From the NCBI RefSeq assembly GCF_029960785.1, contig NZ_JASBQE010000008.1, positions 152,291 through 216,290 of the forward strand: a stretch of DNA of 64,000 nucleotides, given 5' to 3'. The stretch comes from Polyangium sp. 15x6. Lineage in GTDB: Bacteria; Myxococcota_A; Polyangia; Polyangiales; Polyangiaceae. The translations under genes were made by a program, and so were the position numbers. The notes below the pieces were generated by a model that saw only the letters and a program-made list of their open reading frames with translations, was not told where the DNA came from and searched no databases. Positions 43,887 to 51,249 of this stretch are shown in pieces (position 1 is the stretch's first letter; each line of letters begins with the position of its first letter).

Positions 43887-45281
43887 GTGTCAATCGCCGG
43901 CCTAAGCACAACAAGATTCGCAGACCACATCGCCCATATTTACGATCTGGCATGTTGCCACGCAAATCATGCTCTCGGGGACATCTCGCTAACCCCGGAC
44001 AACATTCACGAATTGAGCGAAGCACGAGCGTTGGCTTTTTTTGGTTCGTGCCACGAGGGCTACGAACGTGCTCAGACATTGATTTTAGGTTATCTACTTG
44101 ACATGGAAGGCCACAAGCGCGAACTAGAATCAGAGCTAAAGAACGCGAGAACGGCTAAGAGGACCGCGATCGCGAATGAGTTGGCAAAAAAGACGGGACT
44201 CGCAGCAAAGAAGATAAACATATTAAAGAAGCTCGCCGATTCAATTGCATGGCAGATGATAGGGCAGCAGTATCACGTAGCTAGACGCCTACACACGGGT
44301 GCAGCAGCGGGCCCGGTAAGCGCAACGCATCACCAATCAACTTTTCACGCAGCGCAAGCATACCGCGCCCAAAGCCCATATCGATTTGCTTTGCTAACGG
44401 ACATTACCACACTTGTAAACATCGGCGATTTGTTGATGGTCGACCGAGCGGACAGGTCAATCACGATCGCAGAGGTCAAGAGCGGAAAGAAAAATGAAGA
44501 GGTGACCGAATTCCTGAACTTCGCAATCAAGTCGAAGTTTGCTTGCCCGGCATCGTTCTTCTATTTCAAGCAAGCCCATGGCGAAAAAGGCGTGGAGCAG
44601 GCCGAGAGAGTGTTCAAGCAATATGTAAAGCTAAGTAATGCAGGCAAGGCCATCAGGAGCGGTGTTCTTCACGATCTTGATCTAAACGCATCGCTCCGAA
44701 CGCCAGATTGTCCGCCTTATTTGCCTGACTACGACGCGGCCGTAGACGATTGCATTGCAGCAGCAGTTCGCGATGGGGTAAGCATTGGACGCTGCGACGA
44801 CTGTCTGTATATAGGCGCCTTTGCCTTTGACGCTGCGCCTCAACAGGTCGGAGACTATTTTCGCCTTATCGATGTCGGCATCGATGAGGGCAAGACCGCA
44901 GACTGCATAAAGCTCACGGACGGTTTTAGCATGCCGCTCGCGCCTCCGATATTCGTTCGTCATTTGCCCAGGGAGCAAATCATGCTCGTTACGTTCGGCT
45001 TAGTAAACGTGCTCCTATACTTGCGCTTGGACAAGTTCGCACAACTGGCCGAGGAGCAGGGCCTCAGAATATCGTGGCTGTCGAAATCGGAAACTCAAAA
45101 GTTGAAGCCGCGTCCCAATGGAATGGCAGTGTTCAACGGGCGCGCACTTCGATTCGACGGAACCGACAAATCGATAGTTTTTCACGAATCGCTGCTAACG
45201 CGAATGCTATTTCAGGGCATTACGCCGATTGGCATCTTGAGCCTCATAAAGGACGCCCTCTCATCTCCTGCTTCTGAGTAG
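43887..45281 (+). CDS. Putative PD-(D/E)xK nuclease-like protein
   Basis: 464 residues, low GC for this genome. A charged helical region (residues ~73-118) precedes NIGDLLMVDRADRSITIAEV then KSGK: a GD(181)...E(196)-x-K(198) arrangement typical of PD-(D/E)xK nuclease cores such as restriction enzymes. The C-terminal ~200 residues contain a Cys pair (GRCDDCLYIG) and no named domain. GTG 43887 is chosen because GGAG lies nine bases upstream; the longer frame from 43650 translates repeat DNA. Together with the preceding gene it could be a defence module. Family assignment is inference. Confidence 0.65.
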   Translation: MSIAGLSTTRFADHIAHIYDLACCHANHALGDISLTPDNIHELSEARALAFFGSCHEGYERAQTLILGYLLDMEGHKRELESELKNARTAKRTAIANELAKKTGLAAKKINILKKLADSIAWQMIGQQYHVARRLHTGAAAGPVSATHHQSTFHAAQAYRAQSPYRFALLTDITTLVNIGDLLMVDRADRSITIAEVKSGKKNEEVTEFLNFAIKSKFACPASFFYFKQAHGEKGVEQAERVFKQYVKLSNAGKAIRSGVLHDLDLNASLRTPDCPPYLPDYDAAVDDCIAAAVRDGVSIGRCDDCLYIGAFAFDAAPQQVGDYFRLIDVGIDEGKTADCIKLTDGFSMPLAPPIFVRHLPREQIMLVTFGLVNVLLYLRLDKFAQLAEEQGLRISWLSKSETQKLKPRPNGMAVFNGRALRFDGTDKSIVFHESLLTRMLFQGITPIGILSLIKDALSSPASE

Positions 45282-46215
45282 AACCTGGGTGCGGTCTCGC
45301 GCTCGACGCTCGGCTCGGTCGTGCTCTATGGCGCAGCCGTCGGGCGCTCTCGACGCGACGCACGGCGCAGCCCTCCCACGGCAGGCTCGCAAGGCGTGGC
45401 GTCGCGGCTCGCATGCGAGCCGCCCCCTTGGCGGCGCCGCCGCTCTCGGTCTCACGCGGGCGCAGTCTCACGCGTGAGAGCGCGCCTTGCGTGAGCGTGT
45501 GAGGGGACCGCGGGAGGCGGCGCGCGGTCCCCTCGCGTGGACCGCTTACGCTAAGCGTCCCGCTTGCCGCGCAGTGTGTCCCGCTCCGCGAGTGTGCCGC
45601 GGCACAGTCGACCGTTCAGCACACCCAGCACACCGCAGCGCGCCGCGACTTATCGTAAGTCTCGCTCGGCGCGGTTGTGCTCGACGGCGCAGCCCCCCGC
45701 GTGCCGCTCGGCGCGGCGCAAGCCCCCCGCGGGCGCTTCTGGCTTGTAGCCGTGAGGCTTGCGCCACAAGCCACTTGTGACCGCAAGCCCACAAGCCCCT
45801 CGTGAGCCACGCGGAACGCTTCCCATTGACGGGCGCCCCCTCGCGCCGCTCGGCGCAGCCCTCGGGGCGCTCGGCGCGGTCGTGCTCGACGGCGCAGCCC
45901 TCGTCCCTCCGCCGTGGCGCAAACGCCTCGTTTTGTAGTCGAAATAATTGTCGGACTTCTCGCGGCGCTTCATTTCAAGGGGTTTGCTGCCGTTCGTTCG
46001 TCCGGAATTAATTCGCACCGTACGCTAATTCAATTCCCCGGATCCTTTTGAAGGGCCTAGTTTCGGGCACTTAGGTCACGAATTAGCGCACGAAAACCGG
46101 AACTAATTACAAGCCCCTTGACGGCGCAGCCCTCGGGGCGCTCGGCGTGGTCGTGCTCGACGGCGCAGCCCTCGGGGCGCTTGTCAAGGGGTAGGTGCGA
46201 GGGGGCGCATGTTCC

Positions 46216-46279
46216 TTGTCACGCATGTCTCGGGGGGGCTTGTCTCACGAGACACACGACCCCGAGACATGCGTGACAA
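46216..46279. repeat. Nested perfect inverted repeats
   Basis: Outer arms of 20 bp, starting TTGTCACGCATG and ending CATGCGTGACAA (46216-46235 and 46260-46279), are exact. The 24-base centre holds a second exact inverted repeat TGTCTC/GAGACA (46241-46254). The whole could form a long two-level cruciform or hairpin. Confidence 0.9.
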
Positions 46280-46341
46280 CACAACGGCGCAGCCCTCGGG
46301 CGCTCTCTCGACGCTCGGCGCGGTCGTGCTCGGCGGGCTAG

Positions 46342-46359
46342 TTCGTGCCATGGCACGAA
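46342..46359. repeat. Perfect 18-bp palindrome
   Basis: TTCGTGCCATGGCACGAA has no spacer. It lies between copies of the island repeat. Confidence 0.9.
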
Positions 46360-46479
46360 TCGACCCTGGCACGACGGTGCAGCCCTCGGGACGCACAAGC
46401 CCGAACGGAGACGATCGAACGGCGCACGCATGACGGCGCAGACCTCGCGCCCTGCGGGGCCTGCTAGGTGCTCGGCGCG

Positions 46480-47095
46480 GTCGTGCGCGACAGCGCAGCC
46501 CTCGGGGCGTGCTCGACGCTCGGCGCGGTCATGCCCGACAGTGGCGCAGCCCTCGCCACGCTCGGCGCGGTCGTGCTCGACGGCGCAGCCCTCGGGGCGT
46601 GCTCGACGCTCGGCGCGCGTGCTCGACGCGGCGCAGCCCTCGGGGCGTGCTCGACGCTCCGCGCGCGCTCTCGACGCGGCGCAGCCCTCGGGCGTGCTCG
46701 ACGCTCGGCGCGCGTGCTCGGCGCGGCGCAGCCCTCGCAAGGCTCGACGCGGCAAACGGCGCAGCCCTTGCGACGCTCGGCGCGCGTGCTCGACGCGGCG
46801 CAGCCCTCGGGGCGTGCTCGACGCTCCGCGCGTGCGTCTCGCCCTCCATTGACGAAAAAATCGCGCGCGCGCAGCTCCTCGAGCGCGATTTTGCGTTTTC
46901 GGCGTACGCGATCGGCTCCATTTCGCACGGATCACACGTGCTCGGCGCGGTCGTGCTCGACGGCGCAGCCCTCGGGGTGCTCTCGACGCTCGGCGCGGTC
47001 GTGCTCGACGGCGCAGCCCTCACGACGAACGGCGCAGCCCTCGGGGCGCTCTCGACGCTCGGCGCGGTCGTGCTCGACGGCGCACGCTTGGCACG
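46480..47095. repeat. Dense cluster of island repeats
   Basis: At least ten copies of the core CTCGGCGCGGTCGTGCTCGA / CGGCGCAGCCCTCGGGGCG, some shortened, all in the same orientation. It is interrupted at 46840-46935 by unique sequence with an AAAATCGCGC/GCGCGATTTT inverted repeat. The repeat has no stop codon in most frames, which creates long spurious open frames on both strands. Confidence 0.85.
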
Positions 47096-47329
47096 CTCCA
47101 GGACGGCGGCGAATGCCGAATCGCCCTCGACCTTGCGAGGAAGGGCCGCTGCACGTTCGGCCTTTAGCGTCGCAATCGCCGATCGAAGCGCACCCTTTGC
47201 GATCTGCTTCATGGCCTCGCGCCTGCTTCGGTCCTTCATTAGGAGCCCTGCCACGATCGCGCCCCCCGCTAGGACCAGGCTCGGATCGATGCGCGCGCCC
47301 CGTTGCTTCGATTTCGGATCAAGCGCCAT
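46529..47329 (-). CDS. Small membrane-type ORF whose 3' part is made of island repeats
   Basis: The first ~85 codons from ATG 47329 look like a real protein: DPSLVLAGGAIVAGLLM (short membrane helix), RREAMKQIAKGALRSAIATL, DSAFAAVLERAKRA. From about 47075 the frame enters repeat DNA and reads as Ala/Pro/Ser/Arg-rich text (APSSTTAPSVES) to the stop. Either the native stop was lost by repeat insertion or the repeats encode a tail. No family recognised. Confidence 0.4.
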   Translation of the reverse strand: MALDPKSKQRGARIDPSLVLAGGAIVAGLLMKDRSRREAMKQIAKGALRSAIATLKAERAAALPRKVEGDSAFAAVLERAKRAPSSTTAPSVESAPRAAPFVVRAAPSSTTAPSVESTPRAAPSSTTAPSTCDPCEMEPIAYAENAKSRSRSCARAIFSSMEGETHARSVEHAPRAAPRRARAPSVARAAPFAASSLARAAPRRARAPSVEHARGLRRVESARGASSTPRGLRRVEHARRASSTPRGLRRRARPRRAWRGLRHCRA

Positions 47330-47392
47330 GGAGACAGCCTACCGGCCCATTTCCAGGGGGCGCAAGGCGCAAGGGGGGCGCGGTGCGATGAA

Positions 47393-47414
47393 ATGTACTC
47401 CGCGCGGAGTACAT
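47393..47414. promoter_or_regulatory. 22-bp perfect palindrome, GTACTC family, site 1
   Basis: Arms ATGTACTCCGC/GCGGAGTACAT without spacer. Shares GTACTC-N6-GAGTAC with two sites at 47448-47471 and 47545-47564. Looks like a repressor-type binding site, but no gene for a regulator is seen nearby. Confidence 0.7.
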
Positions 47415-47447
47415 CCCCCGGCGCAGCCCTCGGGGCGTCTCGGGTGA

Positions 47448-47471
47448 GGTGTACTCTCCGGAGAGTACACC
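47448..47471. promoter_or_regulatory. 24-bp perfect palindrome, GTACTC family, site 2
   Basis: Arms GGTGTACTCTCC/GGAGAGTACACC without spacer. It lies between two copies of GGCGCAGCCCTC. Confidence 0.7.
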
Positions 47472-47544
47472 CCCCGGCGCAGCCCTCGCGGGGGGGCGCG
47501 TCATAGCGCCCGGAAGGCGCGAAAAAGGTACTCCACGCGCGAGC

Positions 47545-47564
47545 GGTACTCTACGTAGAGTACC
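47545..47564. promoter_or_regulatory. 20-bp perfect palindrome, GTACTC family, site 3
   Basis: Arms GGTACTCTAC/GTAGAGTACC without spacer. Half sites GGTACTCC (47527) and CGTACTCTACGG (about 47648) lie on either side. Confidence 0.7.
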
Positions 47565-48193
47565 TGAAACGCAAATCGCGTTACTCTGCAATGATTCCGC
47601 GAGGTTCCGATCACCTCAGCGAGAGTCAAGGGATCCCCCCTCAAATCGTACTCTACGGACCCCGCACGGGGGGCCGTTCCGTGAGTTATTACACCCCCTC
47701 CGGAGCGGGTTATTACAGTAAGAGCGCCCATCACTGACGCGGCGCGGCGCCGCGGTCGTGCACGACGGCGCAGCCCTCCGCGCTCGGCGCGGTCATGCGC
47801 GAACGGGTCCGGGCGCGCGTGTCAATGGCAATGCTGGAGTCAAGAGGCGGACGGGGGGCGCTTCCGTGTGATGTGTGATCCGCGGTCCGTGTGATCGGAT
47901 CACACAACCACGTGATCACACATCACACGAGGGGCGACGCTCGGCGCGGCGGATCTCGCCTTGCGCGCTCGGCGCGGTTGTGCTCGACGGCGCAGCCCTC
48001 TTGACACTCGGCGCAGCCCTCGGGGCGCTCTCGACGCTCGGCGCGACGCACGGCGCAGCCCTCGACGCTCGGCGCGTGCTCGGCGCGATCCGTGCCGGAC
48101 GGCGCAGCCCTCCGCGCCGCGGGTCGCTGGTCGTTTGGTTCCGTTCTGTCCCGTGCCGTGGTAGCCTGGTTTCCCTTGCATGGAGGTTTCGCC
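47565..48193. repeat. Non-coding repeat/palindrome region, part 2
   Basis: No credible gene. Island repeat cores near 47765, 47990, 48014, 48050 and 48101. Nested inverted repeats at 47866-47928. The last ~60 bases before 48194 should hold the promoter and ribosome site of the next gene. Confidence 0.7.
47866..47928. repeat. Nested inverted repeats, GTGTGATC family
   Basis: Outer exact 15-bp arms GTGTGATGTGTGATC / GATCACACATCACAC (47866-47880, 47914-47928) enclose an inner GTGTGATC-G-GATCACAC (47889-47905). The arms share the GTGTGATC word, so four half sites of the same sequence are present in 63 bases. Confidence 0.85.
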
Positions 48194-48910
48194 ATGGGTC
48201 GACGCTCTTTCCAGACAATCGGCGCCGCAGGCATTCTCGCCGCAATGCTTTCGGCAACCATTCCGGCATGCGTGATCCGAATTGGTCCCGGGGGAGGGGA
48301 CGATAGCGGCAGCCTTTCGGGCGGGGATTCGTCGGGCGATAATACGGGCGACAATGGCGAGCAGACCGGCGGATCGCAATTCACGCCCGAGGAGCAAGCC
48401 GCGATCGATAACCTGGAGAATGCCGATCCCGACGAAGCTGCCCGCACATTGCTTGTTTCGGAATATGCCGGCTATGCCGTCGCCGGGTTCGTCGAGAGCA
48501 GCGGCGTTGATCCCGCTGATCAAGCAACGATCGACCAGCTAATCGATCAATACGCCCCGATCGCCTGGCAGCAAGCACAGGAATGGGTCGATACCCTCGA
48601 TCCGTCGACCATACCGCTCGCGGGTTTCTACCCTAAGTATGCATGCGTGGAAGAATACGGCTGCGATTATATGCAAAAGTGCGACTTCGACAACGGAACG
48701 AGCGCCGCCTGCATAATCGTGGGCTGTGGAAAGGGCGCATGCCCGATCTGTCCCAAGCTCTGGGACCTGTCGAATCTTGTGGTCAAGAATTGGTGCCTGT
48801 TCACTTGCCAAACGGGCACGGGCGCAATCGTCGGAAGCAAGATCGTTCTGAATATCGCCCTATTCGGCAAACGCGGCCGATGCATGCTCCTGGAGAATCC
48901 GATCCCATGA
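48194..48910 (+). CDS. Island lipoprotein A, Cys-rich C-terminus
   Basis: 238 residues. Signal peptide with lipobox TIPAC, an acidic Ser/Gly/Asp linker, a helical domain (FTPEEQAAIDNLENADPDEA), then a Cys-rich part (YACVEEYGCDYMQKCD, CGKGACPICPKLW). Unknown function. TGGAGG upstream supports ATG 48194; the open frame before it is repeat DNA. Its stop overlaps the start of the next gene (ATGA). Confidence 0.8.
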   Translation: MGRRSFQTIGAAGILAAMLSATIPACVIRIGPGGGDDSGSLSGGDSSGDNTGDNGEQTGGSQFTPEEQAAIDNLENADPDEAARTLLVSEYAGYAVAGFVESSGVDPADQATIDQLIDQYAPIAWQQAQEWVDTLDPSTIPLAGFYPKYACVEEYGCDYMQKCDFDNGTSAACIIVGCGKGACPICPKLWDLSNLVVKNWCLFTCQTGTGAIVGSKIVLNIALFGKRGRCMLLENPIP

Positions 48911-49407
48911 AACAACCACGGACACGCAATCGCGGGCAGGCAATCGCTATCAGTGTCGCTATCATGGCGACGGGGTGCGCGGGCGAGAACGCAATAATGG
49001 ACAAGGACAAGCCGAACAACGCAATGCCGAGCGATGTGCCTAAAGAGGCCCAGGACGCCCTATGCGCTATGGTTGGGTTCGCGGAGGTAACCATAGCGCT
49101 AGCGGCACCGCGCGTAATGGCAAAGGCGACGAGAACCCCATCACGGGAGGAATTACTGCGGGCCCTCGACAGCTATATCGCGATCATCGTCGACGCCAAG
49201 CGCCGACCGGAAAACGATGATAACCGTCCCTATATTGCGGCCGAGCCTCACGTGCTTAGGTTACGCGAATTGATCGCGACGTGGGAACCCTCGAAAGAGG
49301 TTCCGGATGACATTAAAGCGGCGGCGCGCGCTGCCCTCGTGGCATCGAATGCAACGGAACCGCCCGAGGGCTGGGATAACTACGAGGGCGAGGCGGACGC
49401 CGATTAA
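48907..49407 (+). CDS. Island lipoprotein B
   Basis: 166 residues. Short signal peptide with lipobox ATGC (MATGCAGEN), then a mostly helical domain with EAQDALCAMVGFAEVTIAL and LLRALDSYIAIIVDAKRRPE, and a charged acidic end. No family recognised. Translationally coupled to lipoprotein A through an ATGA overlap, so the two likely work together at the membrane. Confidence 0.8.
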   Translation: MKQPRTRNRGQAIAISVAIMATGCAGENAIMDKDKPNNAMPSDVPKEAQDALCAMVGFAEVTIALAAPRVMAKATRTPSREELLRALDSYIAIIVDAKRRPENDDNRPYIAAEPHVLRLRELIATWEPSKEVPDDIKAAARAALVASNATEPPEGWDNYEGEADAD

Positions 49408-49439
49408 GCCCATAATCTCCCACCATTAAATTAGCCGCT

Positions 49440-49866
49440 CCGCGGGACGCACGGCGCGGCCCTCGGGGCGCACGGCGCACGACGCAGCCCTCGGGGGCGC
49501 ACGGCGCACGGCGCAGCCCTCGCGGCGCTCTCGACGCGTCGGGGCGTGCTCGGCGCGGTCGTGCTCGACGGCGCAGCCCTCGGGGTGCTCTCGACGCGTC
49601 GGGGCGTGCTCGGCGCGGTCGTGCTCGATGGCGCAGCCCTCGGGGTGCTCTCGACGCGTCGGGGCGTGCTCGGCGCGGTCGTGCTCGATGGCGCAGCCCT
49701 CGGAGTGCTCTCGACGCTCGGCGCAGCCCTCGGGGCGCTCTCGACGCGTCGGGGCGTGCTCGACGCGGTCGTGCTCGATGGCGCAGCCCTCGGGGGCGCT
49801 CTCGACGCTCGGCGCAGCCCTCGGGGTGCACGGCGCGACGCTCGGCGCTCGGCGCAGCCCTCGGGC
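49440..49866. repeat. Island repeat array with exact 60-bp period
   Basis: Between about 49511 and 49710 the unit CTCTCGACGCGTCGGGGCGT + GCTCGGCGCGGTCGTGCTCG + A(C/T)GGCGCAGCCCTCGGGGTG recurs at exactly 60-bp spacing, over three times, with one or two changes per copy. Flanking shorter copies extend the array to 49440 and 49866. Because 60 is divisible by three, both strands stay open and yield false ORFs. No gene is supported in 49408-49934. Confidence 0.9.
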
Positions 49867-49934
49867 GCTTGGGTTCGTCCGACACAAAGATCCACCCTTC
49901 CCGCCGTTTGTCCGATCGTGTATGGTCGCGCGCC

Positions 49935-51236
49935 GTGACTCGCCCGTCCGCATTCGCTCTCGTCGCCGCCCTCTTGTCGTTCGTCGCGCCCGTCGCAGCG
50001 GCGGATCCGCCCGCACCTACGCCCGAGGATCCGCAAGCGCCCCCCGCCCCGGGCGCTACGGGCGCGCCGCCCATTAAATTGCCCCACCGTGGCGAGATCA
50101 ACGACCTGAACGTGCCAAAGAAGCCGAACCCCCAGGACGAGGCCCGTTTTAAGGCGCTTGTGGCCGAGGGGGACCGGGCGAGGCTCGCCTTTCGAGTATC
50201 GGACGCTGTAATCGCATATTCTGAGGCGCTTAGGATTCGCGAGGATCCTCTTGTGTCGGGCCGCCTGGGGATGTCTATTGCAATGGCAAACGCGCCCGAG
50301 CTTGATTTCGCGGCCGTTCACGAGCTCTACGAAGCCGTGAGCAATGCAGCCGGCGTCAATGACGCCGAGCGCACTCTATTTTGGGAAACATATAAGCGCC
50401 TCCGTCGCCGCGTATGCAGAGTAGACGTGAGCACAAATAGCATCCATGCCTTAATCTACAAGGGCGACAATCGGAGAGCGACACGAGGTAGCTTATTCTG
50501 GACATTCGTGAATCAGGGCATTCACAAATGGCGCGGCACGTTAGAGGGTCACGCCGACATGGAGAAGGCCATCGAATGCCTTAATCCGCCGGAAGACCTA
50601 TTTGTGCGATTCGACTTTGTTGCATTGCCGCCTCCACCGCCCCAAGAGACGACAAAAACGGTAATCATTCGCGAGTCTGCGCCCCCTGCTCCCACGAGAG
50701 CGGCGCCGATCGCGCCGGAGCCTCCAAAATCTCGCGGGCGCTTCGCGTTCGGTGCCGGTCCTGTAATGGTTTTCGGTGCTGCCCCCTCCCCGTCACTCGG
50801 GGCCTCCATTACGGGGCAGTATCGATGGAACGGGTATTCTGCGATAGCCATAACGAGGGGCGCGTGGTCCCTTGCCGATGTAGATAATCGACCGATCGAT
50901 GTATTCTCCGCGTCCGGGCTTGTTGGGCCGTGTGTCCAATGGCGATGGATCGACGGCTGCGCTCTCGCGGGGGTAACCTTTTTAGAGCGTCGAGTAGAGC
51001 CCAACCCGCTCTATCGCGCCGATTCCGTTAGCAAATTGATCCCGGTGTTCGGTCTAGGCATAGGAGCGACATACGCCATTAGTGATAGTCTATCAGCGCG
51101 AGTTTTTGCCGATGCAAGCGCATTGACCCGTGACATGGCAATCGATATCGCCTCCGACAGTGGGGTCAGATCCCCGATTTGGCAGACTCAACGGCTTATG
51201 TTCTCCGTCGCCGCATCCCTCGTATTCGGACGCTAG
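49935..51236 (+). CDS. Secreted protein with TPR-like region and C-terminal beta-barrel-like domain
   Basis: About 433 residues. GTG start, signal peptide ending near VAAADP, Pro-rich linker, a TPR-like helical region (DEARFKALVAEGDRARLAFR, DAVIAYSEALRIREDPL), a Pro-rich hinge near residue 235, then ~180 residues of alternating beta pattern (FAFGAGPVMVFGAAPS, ITGQYRWNGYSAIAITRGAW) ending in aromatic/Arg FGR, like outer-membrane barrel proteins. Several myxobacterial proteins share this plan. The GTG is chosen since upstream codons are repeat DNA. It precedes a lipoprotein gene by 13 bases. Confidence 0.75.
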   Translation: MTRPSAFALVAALLSFVAPVAAADPPAPTPEDPQAPPAPGATGAPPIKLPHRGEINDLNVPKKPNPQDEARFKALVAEGDRARLAFRVSDAVIAYSEALRIREDPLVSGRLGMSIAMANAPELDFAAVHELYEAVSNAAGVNDAERTLFWETYKRLRRRVCRVDVSTNSIHALIYKGDNRRATRGSLFWTFVNQGIHKWRGTLEGHADMEKAIECLNPPEDLFVRFDFVALPPPPPQETTKTVIIRESAPPAPTRAAPIAPEPPKSRGRFAFGAGPVMVFGAAPSPSLGASITGQYRWNGYSAIAITRGAWSLADVDNRPIDVFSASGLVGPCVQWRWIDGCALAGVTFLERRVEPNPLYRADSVSKLIPVFGLGIGATYAISDSLSARVFADASALTRDMAIDIASDSGVRSPIWQTQRLMFSVAASLVFGR

Positions 51237-51249
51237 AAAGGCAGCAGTC

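Larger units (their letters stand above)
45282..46479. repeat. Non-coding repeat/palindrome region, part 1
   Basis: No credible gene. Island repeat cores (GGCGCAGCCCTC) occur near 45369, 45690 (variant), 45857, 45892, 46122, 46161, 46289 and 46376. Between them lie distinct perfect palindromes: GGCTCGCATGCGAGCC near 45413, TCTCACGCGTGAGA near 45467, TGTGCCGCGGCACA near 45593, and GACTTA/TAAGTC near 45648. A long-range CAAGGGGTTTG/CAAGCCCCTTG pairing brackets an AT-rich patch (about 45977-46121). Confidence 0.75.

Noticed and set aside
46219..47447. Several 140-310 residue open frames inside the repeat clusters
   Set aside because: They arise because the repeat lacks stop codons in several frames on both strands; the translations are simple repeats without start signals.
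49431..50321. A 296-residue minus-strand frame over the 60-bp array
   Set aside because: It overlaps the start of a convincing plus-strand gene and is mostly repeat-derived text (APSSTTAPSTPRR).
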